From positions 255,146,510-255,210,509 of the forward strand of contig NC_061512.1 in assembly GCF_022539505.1 (NCBI RefSeq): a DNA stretch of 64,000 bases, written 5' to 3'. This document shows, in pieces, positions 11,510-22,466 of this stretch (the stretch's first letter is position 1; every line of letters begins with the position of its first letter). The notes beneath the pieces are model-generated. The model ran no database searches. It was not told where the DNA came from and saw nothing but the letters and a program-made list of their open reading frames with translations. The stretch is from Lolium rigidum. Its lineage: Eukaryota > Streptophyta > Magnoliopsida > Poales > Poaceae. The position numbers were made by a program, and so were the translations under genes.

Positions 11510-12910
11510 TGATACGTCCAAAACGTATCTACTTTCCCGAACACTTTTGCTATTGTTTTGCCTCTAATTTGTGTATTTTGGATGCAACTAACACGGACTA
11601 ACGCTGTTTTCAGCAGAACCGTTCCGGTGTCTCGTTTTTGTGCGTAAATCCAACTTTCGGGGAAAAACCTCGGGATTTTGACGAAAGGGCCTATTTTCCC
11701 AGAATAATGACGGAGCCAGAAGGGCCATTGAAGTGGAGGCCCGAGGGCCCCACACTACATGGCGGCGTGGCCCAGGGGGGGCCCGCGCGGCCATGTAGTG
11801 TGGCCCCCTCGGTCGGCCTCCGACGCCCCCCTTCGGACTACTTATTCGCCTCGACCTAAAAACGCACGGAGAGAAGTCGAAGTCGCCGTAAACCCTCCGG
11901 AACGCCGCCACATCGCGAAACTCCGTCGCGGGAGCCGAAGTCTCCGTTCCGGCACTCCGCCGGGACGGGGAATTGGAGGAGATCATCACCGCCATCACCG
12001 CCAACGCCTCTCCATCAACCAGCAATGTTTCCCCCATCCATGTGTGAGTAATTCCCCCGCTGTAGGCCGAAGGGGATGGTAGGGATTGGATGAGATTGGT
12101 CATGTAATAGCATAAGATTGTTAGGGCATAGTGCCTAGTGTCCGTAGATGGTACTTTTATGATATTGTTGCAACTTGTTATGCTTAATGCTTGTCACTAG
12201 GGCCCGAGTGCCATGATCTCGGATCCGAACATGTTATTATTTCATCATGATATTCGTTGTTTATGATCTTACCTGCAAGTTGTATACACATGTCGCTGTC
12301 CGGAACCAATGGCCCCGAAGTGACGAAATCGGGACAACCGGAGGGAATGGCGATGATGTGAGGATCACATGTGTTCACGGAGTGTTAATGCTTTGCTCCG
12401 GTACTCTATTAAAAGGAGTACCTTAATATCCGAGTAGTTTCCCTTGAGGCCCGGCTGCCACCGGCTGGTAGGACAAAAGATGTTGTGCAAGTTTCTCATT
12501 GCGAGCACGTACGACTATAATTGGAACACATGCCTATTGATTGATTAGTACTAGGATACCGTTTTATTATTATCTGCAAATGCCCTGCTATGATTGTTAC
12601 ATGAGTTTCTCTCATCCATGCAACGCCCGTCATCCGTCCCCGTGCCTACAATATTTTAATCCTGCTCGTTTACTATAATCACTACTGCTGTCTTTGTTAC
12701 TCTGCTCGTTGTTATTTCACTACTACTATTGCTATAAAACTGTTACTACTCGATAAACTCTTGCGAGCAAGTCCGTTTCCAGTGCAGCTGAATTGACAAC
12801 TCCGCTATTAAGGCTTTCAAGTATTCTTTGTCTCCCCTTGTGTCGAATCAATAAATTGGGTAATACTTCCCTCGAAGACTGTTGCGATCCCCTATACTTG
12901 TGGGTCATCA
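11510..12910 (+). repeat. Element A 3' LTR (1,401 bp)
   Basis: TGATACGTCC to GGGTCATCA, homologous end to end with 3219-4610. It is followed by the target duplication ATGTC at 12911-12915. Confidence 0.92.
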
Positions 12911-13498
12911 ATGTCCAGCGGTGGAGATGGCGGTGATGATGGTGGAGATGATGATGATGGTGATGGAGATGATGTCCAGCTCGATGGCGGTGATGATGGC
13001 GTCGATTTCCCCCTCCGGGAGGGAATTTCCCCGGCGGATTCTCGCCCGCCGGAGAGCTCTTTTCTCTGCGGTGTTCTCCACCCCGCGAGGCGGCCGTAAC
13101 CCTTCGTGAGGATTCCTCTCGTGGCTTAGGTCTTCGGGACGAAGGGTTTCGCGAAGAAAAGGAGGCGAAAGAGGCCGAGGGGGCCCCACACCACATGGTG
13201 GCGCGGCCGGGCCATGGGCCCACCACGGGTCCAGACTGGTTCCCCCTTCCGGCTTCCTCCGTCATCCGGAAAAATAGGATTTTCTCGTAAAACTTCCTTC
13301 CACGAGTTGATCTTCCGAAATATCGCATCCCGACGGTGCTTTTTCCGAGCAGAATCTCGGCTCCGGTGCTCAATCTCCAAATAATCATGAAACATGCAAA
13401 ATAGATGAAATAACATAAGTATTGTGTCCCAATATGAAATATATCAATGAATAACAGCAAATTATGATATAAAATAGTGATGCAAATTGGACGTATCA
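12911..13498 (-). repeat. Element C 5' LTR, proximal part
   Basis: Continuation of the LTR at 2304-3218 after the element A insertion. On the minus strand it starts at 13498 with TGATACGTCCAATTTGC. It contains a GGTGAT/GATGAT simple repeat (about 12920-12990) and a GGTGGCGCGGCC stretch near 13196 akin to the hairpin in element A. Confidence 0.8.
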
Positions 13499-13953
13499 GG
13501 CAACTAGTGGATTATCTAGGATGCCCGTATCCCGAGTTCTTCGGAACACCCCTCAACAATCACTCCGGAGGACCACCTCGGTGGGAAGTTTCTGCAGATC
13601 TACGAAGAAAGCTTGGAGCCCCGGTATGGGAAACCATATGGTTTTCTATAACGGGAAACACCTGGAAGGAAGGACTAGTCAGAGCCATGCAAGAAGCAAT
13701 TTCCCGTCTGTGTGGACAAAATGAGAACAAGATCAAGAACACTCGCTTCATCTGCTACCCAAGACATGACCCCATGGGAAGACCAATGACCATGCCCCCG
13801 CACACGGAGATGAACCACTATGTAGCACACCTCGACTTCCTGCTGTACAAGACCCACAAGGAGTTGGACAACGCCCTCGCCTCTCCCAAGCACAATACCC
13901 GTGAAGACGAAGTATCCACCCTAAAGAGTAGTATCACCCCAGCACTTAAGTAG
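13499..13953 (+). CDS. Element B: ORF upstream of gag, unrecognised
   Basis: About 150 codons open from the junction with element C to a stop at 13951-13953 (QLVDYLGCPYPEFFGTPL through ASPKHNTREDEVSTL). The true start is lost because element C is joined at 13498. Trp, Pro and Cys content and codon use look coding. I do not recognise a domain. It lies 225 bases upstream of the gag ATG in the same orientation, so it is probably an extra 5' ORF of this retroelement family or its 5' remnant. Confidence 0.45.
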
Positions 13954-14178
13954 GTGTGAGTTGTATCAGGATCCCCTTGTATCGTAGAGCGAATGAATGA
14001 TTCTTCAAACCAACGGTGTGTTAGATTGTAATGTGTGATGTTTGGTATGAATGAAAAAGTGTTGCTGGTTTTTAACCCCTCAACACTACTCAAATTTTCA
14101 AGTTTTGAACTTGTGAACTTTAATTCAAACAAACCGTAGAAATTTCCCTCTTATCTTATCATCCACTCCGATGTTCAG

Positions 14179-15376
14179 ATGGCCCCACCAACCCGCAGCG
14201 CCAACCAAGACGCCATGATGCAGATGCTAGAGATGATGATGGCCGACCGAGAAGCCGAGAGAGCTGAACGCCAAGCCAACATTGCTGCACTGCAGCAGAT
14301 TGCTCAGAACAACAACGGCCATGGAAACCACGACCACCCTGGGTCAAAACTGAAGAACTTTCAAAACACCAACCCACCTATTTTCAGCAAGACCGAAGAG
14401 CCCCTCGATGCCGATGACTGGCTCCAGACAATGGAGAACAACCTCGAAGTTGCGGGAGTGGAAGCCGCAGAGAAAGTACTATTTGCCACCCACTACCTGT
14501 CAGGACCTGCACGAGCCTGGTGGACCAGCGCCCGCGCAATGAATGCGGGACAGATGATGACCTGGGAAGACTTCAAGCTGAAGTTTAGCAAGTACCATGT
14601 GCCCCAAGGACTGATCAAGAAGATGAGAGACGAGTTCCGCGAACTCAAACAAGGCAGGATGTCCGTGGTAGAATACCGCGACAGGTTTCTTACTCTGTCA
14701 AGGTACGCCCCGGACGAAACCGACACCAATGAGAAGCGGAAGGAAAGATTTCTGAACGGACTCCACGACGAGATGCGGATCGTACCGGTCAACATTCCCT
14801 TTGCTGACCTAGAAGCCCTGGTGGACTCCGCCATCCGGATGGAAGGGAAGCTTCACCAAGCCAACGAGAATCGCAAGCGCCGGATGATGAACCAGACATG
14901 GGTCCAAGCAATACCCGTAAGTACCGCAACAACTCATCTGGAGGATTTACTCCAAAATACTACAAGCCCACTGCTCAGAATTACCGCCCAAACTACACCA
15001 ACAACCAAGGAGGACCCCCGAAGCCCGGAGGCAACAACAACAACAATCACACCAGCAACAACAACCCCAACAGCAACAACAACAACGGGAACAACAACAA
15101 CAACACTGGCCCTAGGACTGGAAGCAACGCCATCCCCATCGCCCCCAAGGACAAGGCCACCATCACTTGTTATGAGTGTGGAGTGGTTGGGCATTACTCC
15201 AATGAGTGCCCCAAAAGGTTAGCCAAGATTGCCGCCAACACCGCTGCACCTGCTCCGAACCAGCGCCGCTTTGCCGCAAGAAGGAACCAGAACAACAACA
15301 ACGGCCGCCTCTACAACATGACTGCAACAGAAGCCCAAGAAGCACCTCAGGCCATGCCAAGTATGTGTTCCTGTTA
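14179..15376 (+). pseudogene. Element B gag with zinc knuckle
   Basis: The ATG at 14179 opens an acidic, coiled-coil-like N-terminus (MMQMLEMMMADREAERAERQ). A Gypsy capsid domain follows: DWLQTMENNLEVAGV, ARAWWTSARAMN, MTWEDFKLKFSKYHVP, VVEYRDRFLTLSRYAP. After about residue 240 the frame shifts at a CAG near 14895. The continuation is an Asn/Gly/Thr-rich linker (15030-15110) and a CCHC zinc knuckle, CYECGVVGHYSNEC (about 15168-15211). It stops at 15374. Protease, reverse transcriptase and integrase are absent, and the sequence jumps from the end of gag to the 3' polypurine tract. Lineage resembles Tekay/Retrosat-type Gypsy. Confidence 0.8.
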
Positions 15377-15441
15377 AATCATATCGCCCAATCTCTCTTA
15401 GGAACCTAACTTTTCTTAAAATCTCGGGACGAGATTTGTTT

Positions 15442-15453
15442 AAGGGGGAAGGG
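15442..15453 (+). other. Element B polypurine tract
   Basis: AAGGGGGAAGGG, preceded by the short inverted repeat ATCTCGGGACGAGAT (15421-15435), a usual pre-LTR signature of these elements. LTR start TGTAACACCCC follows. Confidence 0.8.
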
Positions 15454-15455
15454 TT

Positions 15456-16390
15456 TGTAACACCCCAAATTTCAAAACAAAGAGAAAATGAATTTCCTTT
15501 TTCCAAAAATGAGAACCAACAAAAACTTTTCTTACATAGGGTGCTATGCATAGTACTTCTCCATAACCCTTGTGTTTTGCCCTGTTTGTTTGTTTATTAC
15601 TTTGAACACATTTCCAAAACCCTAAACCCTAACCTCCTCAAATCCAAGTGGATCTATTTTGAGAAACCCAAAATAAAGAAAAAGACATATGTGGGCATGT
15701 AGCCCTAATATGTAAATTTTGAACCCTACCTTTCTTACTTTGCTAAATGGTGGTGAACCATTGCAAAACTTACCAAACCCTAAACCTCATCCCTCTTGTC
15801 ACCAACCTTTGAAAAAAACAAAATAAAAAAGAAATGATCTTAATTAAGAAAAAGGCATATGCAAGCCTATGGCTACTTTTTGCAAATGCTATAACCTTGA
15901 TTGTCTACCTTGGTAGATGGTTTGGAAATACCTCAACACACTCAACCAAGTGCTTACCAACCAATTCAAGTGAGAAACAAAACTAAGTAAAACATATGCA
16001 TAGAGGCATATGTGGCACTTAGCCAAAATATCAAATCTTTGACCTAGACCAATTTGGCCTTCACCATTAGTGTAATATGTTACTGAACACTTATTACAAC
16101 TTTTGGAATCAAAGAAACACAAATCAAATCAAATTCAAACTCAAATTGGGATCACATATGATAATGGTCAAATCTGCCATTTATAATCCGGTCCCTACTT
16201 TGAGCCTTTGCATTTCAAGTTTTTCAAACTAAACTCTCCCAATTCTTTGCACCTCATCCAAGAGCACATGAAGGAGAACAACTTTGGTAAAGACCACCAT
16301 GTCAAATTCATCTTGGATTAAATTCTATGCTCATCCAAAGTTGGAACCTTTTATCAAATACAACAATCTCTCACTTAGCAAATTTTGTCT
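15456..16390 (+). repeat. Element B 3' LTR (3'-truncated)
   Basis: It begins TGTAACACCCC and is AT-rich with telomere-like AAACCCTAA runs (15619-15632, 15775-15786). It continues without a recognisable CA end to about 16385-16395, where sequence typical of another LTR takes over. No gene. Confidence 0.65.
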
Positions 16391-17529
16391 CTCGAGATTC
16401 AGGAGATCGCCTCCGGCACCCTGCCGGAGAGGGGAATCATATCCCGGAGGTCTCTTCATCGCCATGATCGCCTCCGGATCGATGTGTGAGTAGTCCACCC
16501 CTGGACTATGGGTCCATAGCAGTAGCTAGATGGTTGTCTTCTCCTCATTGTGCTATCATGTTAGATCTTATGAGCTGCCTATCATGATCGAGATCATCTA
16601 TTTTTAATCCTTCATGTTGTGTTTGTTGGGATCCGATGAATATTGAATACTATGTCAAGTTGATTATCAATCTATCATATATGTTATTTATGTTCTTGCA
16701 TGCTCTCCGTTGCTAGTAGAGGCTCTGGCCAAGTTGATACTTGTGACTCCAAGAGGGAGTATTTATGCTCGATAGTGGGTTCATACCTCCATTAAATTTG
16801 GAACAGTGACAGAAAGTTCTAAGGTTGTGGATGTGCTGTTGCTACTAGGGATAAAACATCGATGCTTTTCTAAGGATATTTGTGTTGATTACATTACGCA
16901 CCATACTTAATGCAATTGTCTGTTGCTTGCAACTTAATACCGGAAGGGGTTCAGATGATAACCTGAAAGTGGACTTTTTAGGCATAGATGCATGTTGGAT
17001 AGCAGTCTATGTACTTTGTCGTAATGCCCCGATTAAATCTCATAGTACTCATCATGATATATGTATGTGCATTGTTATGCCTTCTTTATTTGTCAATTGC
17101 CCAAGCTCGTAATTTGTTCGCCCAACATCTCGCTATCTTATGGGAGAGACACCACTAGTGATCCGTGGACCCCGGTCCTATTCTTTACATCTGAAATACA
17201 AACTATCGCAATTGTTCTTTCTTGTTCTTTGCAAACAACCATCATCATCCACACTATACATCTAATCCTTTGTTTACAAGCAAGTCGGTGAGATTGACAA
17301 CCTCACTGTTACGTTGGGGCAAAGTTCCGTGATTGTGTTGTGCAGGTTCCACGTTGGCACCGGAATCCCTGGTGTTGCGCCGCACTACACTCCGCCGCTA
17401 TCAACCTTCAACGTGCTTCTTGGCTCCTACTGGTTCGATAAACCTTGGTTTCTTACTGAGGGTAAACTTACTGCTGTTCGCATCACACCTTCCTCTTGGG
17501 GTTCCCAACGGACGTGTCAACTACGCGCA
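16391..17529 (+). repeat. LTR fragment of a further Gypsy element (5'-truncated)
   Basis: The stretch has the character of an abundant Pooideae LTR: a GAGATCGCCTCCGGCACC block, a TGTGTGAGTAG-TCCACCCCTGG block, and a distal part ending ACGCGCATCA at 17529. Read on plus it ends in CA. No primer-binding site follows, so it is best seen as the end of a 3' or solo LTR inserted next to element E. Its start is missing. Small ORFs inside it are not genes. Confidence 0.6.
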
Positions 17530-18376
17530 TCACTCTCTCCCACATGAGCATGAATTTATTCAGAGAATGAAAATAACAAAACGAAAATAAAATAAAAGCA
17601 CACAGACGCTCCAAGTAAAGTACATAAGATGTGATGGAATAAAAATATAGTTTCACTAGAGGTGACCTGATAAGTTGTCGATGAAGAAGGGGATGCCTTG
17701 GGCATCCCCAAGCTTAGATGCTTGAGTCTTCTTGAAATATGCAGGGATGATCCACGGGGGCATCCCCAAGCTTAGACTTTTCACTCTTCTTGATCATATT
17801 GTATCATCCTCCTCTCTTGACCTTGAAAACTTCCTCCACACCAAACTCAAAACAAACTCATTAGAGGGTTAGTGCATAATCAAAAATTCACATATTCAGA
17901 GGTGACACAATCATTCTTAACACTTATGGACATTACCCAAAGCTACTGAAAGTTAATGGAACAAAGAAATCCATTCAACATAGCAAAAGAGGCAATGCAA
18001 AATAAAAGGCAGAATCTGTCAAAACAGAACAGTCCGTAAAGACGAATTTTTATGGGGCACTTAACTTGCTCCGATGAAAAAGCTCAAATTGAATGAAAGT
18101 TGCGTACATATCTGAGGATCATGCACGTAAATTGGCAGATTTTTCTGAGTTACCTACAGAGAATCCTACCCAAATTCGTGACAGCAAGAAATCTGTTTCT
18201 GTGCAGTAATCCAAATCTAGTATCAACCCTACTATCAAAGACTTTACTTGGCACAACAATGCAATAAAATAAAGATAAGGAGAGGTTGCTACAGTAGTAA
18301 GAACTTCAAAGACACAACAAAACAGTAGCAAAATAAAACATGGGTTATCTCCCAAGAAGTGCTTTCTTTATAGCCA
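17530..18376 (-). other. Element E 3' non-coding region
   Basis: No ORF. On the minus strand it carries two copies of a CTAAGCTTGGGGATGCC purine-rich motif (around 17699-17715 and 17762-17778). One is fused to a perfect 9-base hairpin (17689-17709, loop TTG). The second motif is the better polypurine-tract candidate, but E's 3' LTR is not present to its left. Confidence 0.6.
17689..17709. repeat. Perfect inverted repeat next to a purine tract
   Basis: GGGGATGCC-TTG-GGCATCCCC, directly beside the minus-strand AAGCTTGGGG motif in the element E 3' region. Confidence 0.85.
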
Positions 18377-18896
18377 TTAAGATGGGCTCAGTAATTTCAA
18401 TGATGCTAACATAAGGATGAGAGTTGAAGCAAAGAGAGCATCAAAAAGCAAATTCAAAACACATTTAAGCCTAACCCACTTCCTATGAAAAGGAATCTTG
18501 TACACAAATAAATTCATGAAGAACAAAGTGACAAGCATAGGAAGATAAAACACGATTAACTTCAAGATTCTCAACACAAAGAGGGGAAACTTAATATTAT
18601 TAAGATGCATATAACCATGTTTCCCTCTCTCATAATAACTTTCAGTAGCATCATGAGCAAACTCAACAATGTAACTGTCACATAAAGCATTCTTATCATG
18701 AGTCTCATGCATAAAATAATTACTACTCCCAACATAAGCATAGTCATTCTTATTAATTGTAGTGAGAGCAAATTCAACAAAGTAGCTATCATTATTATTC
18801 TCATCATCAAATATAGGAGGCATAGTATAATCATAATAACCTTTATCCTCCATAGTAGGTGGCACCAAAATACCACTATCATTATAATCATCATAA

Positions 18897-18905
18897 ATAG
18901 GAGAT
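18897..18905. repeat. 9-bp target duplication of the Mutator-like element (left)
   Basis: ATAGGAGAT; repeated at 20577-20585 on the other side. Confidence 0.85.
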
Positions 18906-19179
18906 CGAATGAAGCCCGGTGATCAGGGGGGTACGTGAGCACCCCCTAGTTGCTCAACACGTGTCTAACGCCATCCATTAATCCGTTAACACTGTTGGCT
19001 GTTGTCGTGTCTAGCAAGCGCACTCGATGATCAGATATGCAATGATTAGTCATGTCCTTAGCGGCAGAGAGGCAGAGTAGAGAAAGAAAAGTATTGAATA
19101 TTGGGAAAAGCTAACGAACGGCCCATTGGTGCTTTATCCCATTGGTGTCCCCGTCGGCGGGAGGAAGCGGAAGTCGTCG

Positions 19180-20030
19180 ACGCAGCACGCGGATGCCGCG
19201 CTGGAGAAGTTGGCGACGCTGCCGGCGTCGTAGGCGACGCCCTCGGCCGTGGACACGCTGGCCTCGCTCAGCGAGTACCGGCTACGCGGCCGCAGCGGCG
19301 TACCCCAGCCCCAGGTGGTCGTCGTCGCCCGAGTTGCGCCGGCTGCTGCGCCCGCGGTAGGTGGTTGGGTACGACGACGACGCCGCGAAGCTCTCCAGGT
19401 CGGAGCTGGCGTCGCTCATCGCGTGAACCCGCTGCCGGAGCTCACCACGCGGCGGCCGACGTCCGGCGGGAAGGCGGGGAACGATGAGGCGCCGCCCTGG
19501 TTCGGCGCCGGCGGGATGACGCCGTCGATGCTGGCGCGAAGCGGGAACGCGCGGCTCCCCGCGGTGCTCACGATCTTCATCACGCCCGGCTCGTCGGTCG
19601 GGGACGGAGAAGGCAGCCCAGGGCGTCGACCCGCGGGTGGTGGATCCGGGGCGTGGCCTGGCTGGGAGGCTCGGAGGCGACGTCGACGGTGACGGCCTTC
19701 CGTCCGGCGCAGGGGCAGTCCCGGCTGAAGAGCCCCCACCGTTGCCCGGTCTTCTTGCCACCGCCACGGTGGCACCGATCGTCCCTCGCGACCTCGACGA
19801 CGAGGCCAAGGCCGAGGTCGATGGCATTGCCGCCACCGTGGCCTACCTTGTCGTGCTGTCTACCCGCAGCGGACGAGGACTGGTTGCAGCGGAGCGGCCG
19901 TTCCAGCTGGCCTCGGACGACGCCGCCGTCTGGTTCATTGGCGCGTCCGCGGCATGGACCGCGGCGGCGCTGTACTTGACGGCGTCGGCCGCGTTGAAGT
20001 AGCGCTCAGCCGTGACGATTTGTGCGAATC
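19180..20030 (-). pseudogene. Captured PHYTOCHROME KINASE SUBSTRATE-like gene fragment
   Basis: Reading leftward on the minus strand and changing frame several times: AERYFNAADAVKY (about 20005-19960), SSEASWNGRS (near 19915), WGLFSRDCPCAGRKAVTVD (near 19720), KIVSTAGSRAFPLRASIDG (near 19570), SDASSDLESFAASSSYP (near 19415) and SEASVSTAEGVAYDAGSVAN followed by FSSAAS (near 19270-19190). The order matches the PKS family: DAERYF, SEASWNS, CPC/AVTVD, SIDG, SDASSDLFELESF, SEASVxWSVxTAEG, SVANFSSAAS. PKS proteins are plasma-membrane-associated regulators of phototropism and phytochrome signalling. The reading is broken and partly deleted (the LFE of SDLFELESF is gone), so it is a captured, probably non-functional copy. 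A PKS origin is likely from motif order, but not proven. Confidence 0.6.
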
Positions 20031-20034
20031 CAAG

Positions 20035-20400
20035 TCAACCCACGCACCCCTGCAGCTCGAGGAACCGCCGCTCGGCCTCCTGCTCCCGGCCTGGAACCAC
20101 GACTTCAACAACCGGCGCGGATCTAGAGGCCCGGCGCTGCGTCGTCCGCTTGTTGGGGAACGCGGCCTGAATCGACGTCCGCGCGATATTGGGAGGGGTG
20201 CAGGGTCGAGGTTCGCGGACGCGCGTGCGGCAGAAACTTGCAATGGCATGGCCGGCCGGAGCCATAGAATCGAGATCGAGCTTGGGGGGCATCCATGGCA
20301 GGAGGCATATGGGAGGCAGAGTACATCGAGGGAAAAGAAAAAGGTTCGCAGCGAGAGTTCTCGTGTGTTGTTTTCGTCTCTAGCGACTGAGAGAGTTTTC
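20035..20400 (-). other. Second GC-rich segment inside the Mutator-like element
   Basis: A minus-strand reading contains VVEVVVPGREQEAERRFLEL (about 20105-20045), which looks coding but is not recognised. It lies on the 5' side of the PKS-like piece. It may be the PKS 5' region in another frame or a segment captured from a different gene. Confidence 0.3.
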
Positions 20401-20576
20401 AACCAACCGGATTAGCTTTTTCGTTTACTGCACATGCAGCTCAGAGGCATAGAGGCAGAAAAGTCACGGCCGTTTGATCACCGTGAGCATCTACTCGCGG
20501 AGCACGAATCTAAAAGCAAATCCAACGGCGTTTAGGGGGTGCTCACGTATCCCCCTGATCACCAAATCCACTCTCG

Positions 20577-20585
20577 ATAGGAGAT
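20577..20585. repeat. 9-bp target duplication of the Mutator-like element (right)
   Basis: ATAGGAGAT, identical to 18897-18905. Confidence 0.85.
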
Positions 20586-20967
20586 AATGTATCATCAAAG
20601 AAAATTTTCTCCTCAATACTTGGGGGACTAAAAATATCATGCTCATCAAAACCAGCTTCCCCAAGCTTAGAATTTTCCATAGCATTAGCAATAATGATGT
20701 TCGAAGCGTTCATACTAATATCATTGCTACTAGCATGCAAATAAGGTTTCATAGGTTTTTTAATTTTCGCATCAAACCATCCATGTCTTAACTCATGAAA
20801 TAGATTAAAAAGCTCACTGTTGTTTTCCATTATGCCTAACTAGTGTAAACAAGAAACAAAAAGATGCAATTGCAGGATCTAAAGGAAATAGCTTCGAGCA
20901 CTCACACACCGGCAACAGTGCTAGGAAATAGCTTAGTAGTCGGAGGATGTGAATACCTTTTACCTTA

Positions 20968-20986
20968 CCTCCCGGCAACGGTGCCG
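20968..20986 (-). other. Element E primer-binding site (tRNA-Asp type)
   Basis: Minus-strand CGGCACCGTTGCCGGGAGG, two changes from the tRNA-Asp complement, about ten bases inside the LTR end at 20997. Confidence 0.7.
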
Positions 20987-20996
20987 GAAAATAGCT

Positions 20997-22466
20997 TGAT
21001 GTCTACACACGCTTCTATTCCCGTAGACGAGTGTTGGGCCTCCAAGAGCGAGAGGTTTGTAGAACGGCAGCAAGTTTCCCTTAAGTGAATCACCCAAGGT
21101 TTATCGAACTCGGGGAGGTAGAGGACAAAGATATCCCTCTCAAGCAACCCCGCAATTACGATACAAGAAGTCTCTTGTGTCCCCAACACACCTAATACAC
21201 TTGTCAGATGTATAGGTGCACTAGTTCGGCGAAGAGATAGTAAGATGCAAGTGATATGGATGAATATGAGTGGTAATAGCAATCTGAAATAAATATGGCA
21301 GCAAGTAAACATGCAATAGAACAGTAAATAAACGGAGTTTCGATATTCGGAAACAAGGCCTAGGGATCCTACTTTCACTAGTGGACACTCTCAACAATGA
21401 TCACATAACTGAATAAACAAATACTACTTTCTCTACACTCTCTTGTTGGAAGACAAACACCATTCATTGTGTAGGGCTACAAGAGCTCCCTCAAGCCGGA
21501 GTTAACAAGCTCCACAACATTCGGAGTTCATATTTAAGTAACCTTAGAGTGCATGATAGACCATTGCAATTATACCGAGTACTAACATAGCATGCACACT
21601 CGTCACCGTCGGACTATGAAAGGGGAATAGATCGCATCAATACTATCATAGTAATAGTTAACTTCATAATCTACAAGAGATCACAATCATAGCTTATACC
21701 AAGTACTACATGATGCACACACCGTCAACATTACATCATGGAGGAGGAATAGACTACTTTAATAACATCACTAGAGTAGCACATAGATGATATTCAACTA
21801 GATCACAAAGCTCATGATCACATAAAGATCACATGGGAGAGAGAGATGAACCACATAGCTACCGGTACAGCCCTTAGCCTCGAGGGAGAACTACTCCCTC
21901 CTCATCGTAGGAGACAGCAGCGGCGATGAAGATGGCGGTGGTGTCGATGGAGATGCCTTCCGGGGGCACTTCCCCGTCCCGGCGGCGTGCCGGAACAGAG
22001 ACTTTTGTCCCCCAAATCTTGGCTTCGCGATGGCGGCGGCTCTGGAACTTTTCTCGTATCGTGGCTTATCGGTGTCGAGGTTTTAGGTCACCAGGGCTTA
22101 AATAGGCGAAGAGACGGAGTCAGAAGGGTTCTGGGGGTCCCACACACCAGGGGGCGCCCCCCTCTGGCCGCGCCGCCACCATGTGTGGGGGCCCTGGGCC
22201 TCCTCTCTGGTCCATCTTCGGTGTTCTGGAAGCTTCGTGGAAATATGATCGTGGGCCTTGATTTCGTCCAATTCCGAGAATATTTCCTTACTAGGATTTC
22301 TGAAACCAAAAACAGCAGAAAACGAGAAGCGGCACTTCGGCATCTCGTCAATAGGTTAGTTCCAGAAAACGCATAATAATGACATAAAGTGTGTATAAAA
22401 CATGTGAGTATCATCATAAAAGTAGCATGAAACATAATAAATTATAGATACGTTTGGGACGTATCA
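20997..22466 (-). repeat. Element E 5' LTR (1,470 bp)
   Basis: On the minus strand it begins TGATACGTCCCAAACG at 22466 and ends TGTGTAGACATCA at 20997. It includes a CCACACA-GGCGC palindromic region (22137-22197). The left neighbour is the primer site and the right neighbour is a Harbinger transposase exon, cut immediately after its DVERA codons. Family name not assigned. Confidence 0.85.

Larger units (their letters stand above)
3219..12910 (+). mobile_element. Element A: complete 9.7-kb non-autonomous Gypsy-type retroelement
   Basis: It has two direct LTRs (3219-4610 and 11510-12910), a primer-binding site, a gag-protease region, a second ORF (8152-9279), a polypurine tract and a 5-bp duplication ATGTC. 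It lies inside the LTR of element C. No reverse transcriptase, RNase H or integrase motif is visible in any frame between 7340 and 11509. It should therefore depend on a partner for reverse transcription and integration. The LTR ends and primer site resemble abundant Triticeae Gypsy families, but I cannot assign a family name without a TREP search. Confidence 0.9.
18906..20576. mobile_element. Mutator-like element carrying gene sequence (Pack-MULE)
   Basis: The ends share an inverted repeat of about 40 bases, strongest in GGTGATCAGGGGGATACGTG followed by AGCACCCCCT (left from 18918; right complement ending at 20563). The outer 12 bases are more divergent. A perfect 9-bp target duplication ATAGGAGAT is diagnostic of the Mutator superfamily. 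The 1,671-bp interior has no transposase. It is GC-rich gene-like DNA (19130-20350), in sharp contrast with the AT-rich retroelement around it. Confidence 0.85.
18377..20830 (-). pseudogene. Element E ORF, split by a Mutator-like insertion
   Basis: The 5' part runs from the ATG at 20830 (MENNSELFNLFHELRHGWFD) to 20577. The 3' part resumes at 18905 and ends at 18377 (MPPIFDDENNNDSYFVEFAL, RKWVRLKCVLNLLFDALF). The frame is continuous once the insertion and one 9-bp duplication are removed, so the break is due to the transposon. The protein is about 270 residues, acidic, Asn/Asp-rich, with a hydrophobic C-terminal half that could span a membrane (about 18440-18590). It is not gag or pol. It is a protein of unknown function carried by an abundant non-autonomous Pooideae Gypsy family. 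Confidence 0.65.

Noticed and set aside
12732..13460. 242-codon minus-strand ORF across an LTR junction
   Set aside because: It joins the end of element A's LTR to element C's LTR, is His/Arg-rich from a GAT-type simple repeat, and has no domain.
15615..15790. AAACCCTAA runs as interstitial telomere repeats
   Set aside because: Only isolated, irregular units within an AT-rich LTR; no tandem array.
19249..20002. Long plus-strand ORFs in the GC-rich Mutator interior
   Set aside because: They are antisense shadows of the PKS-like sequence, whose motifs are on the minus strand.
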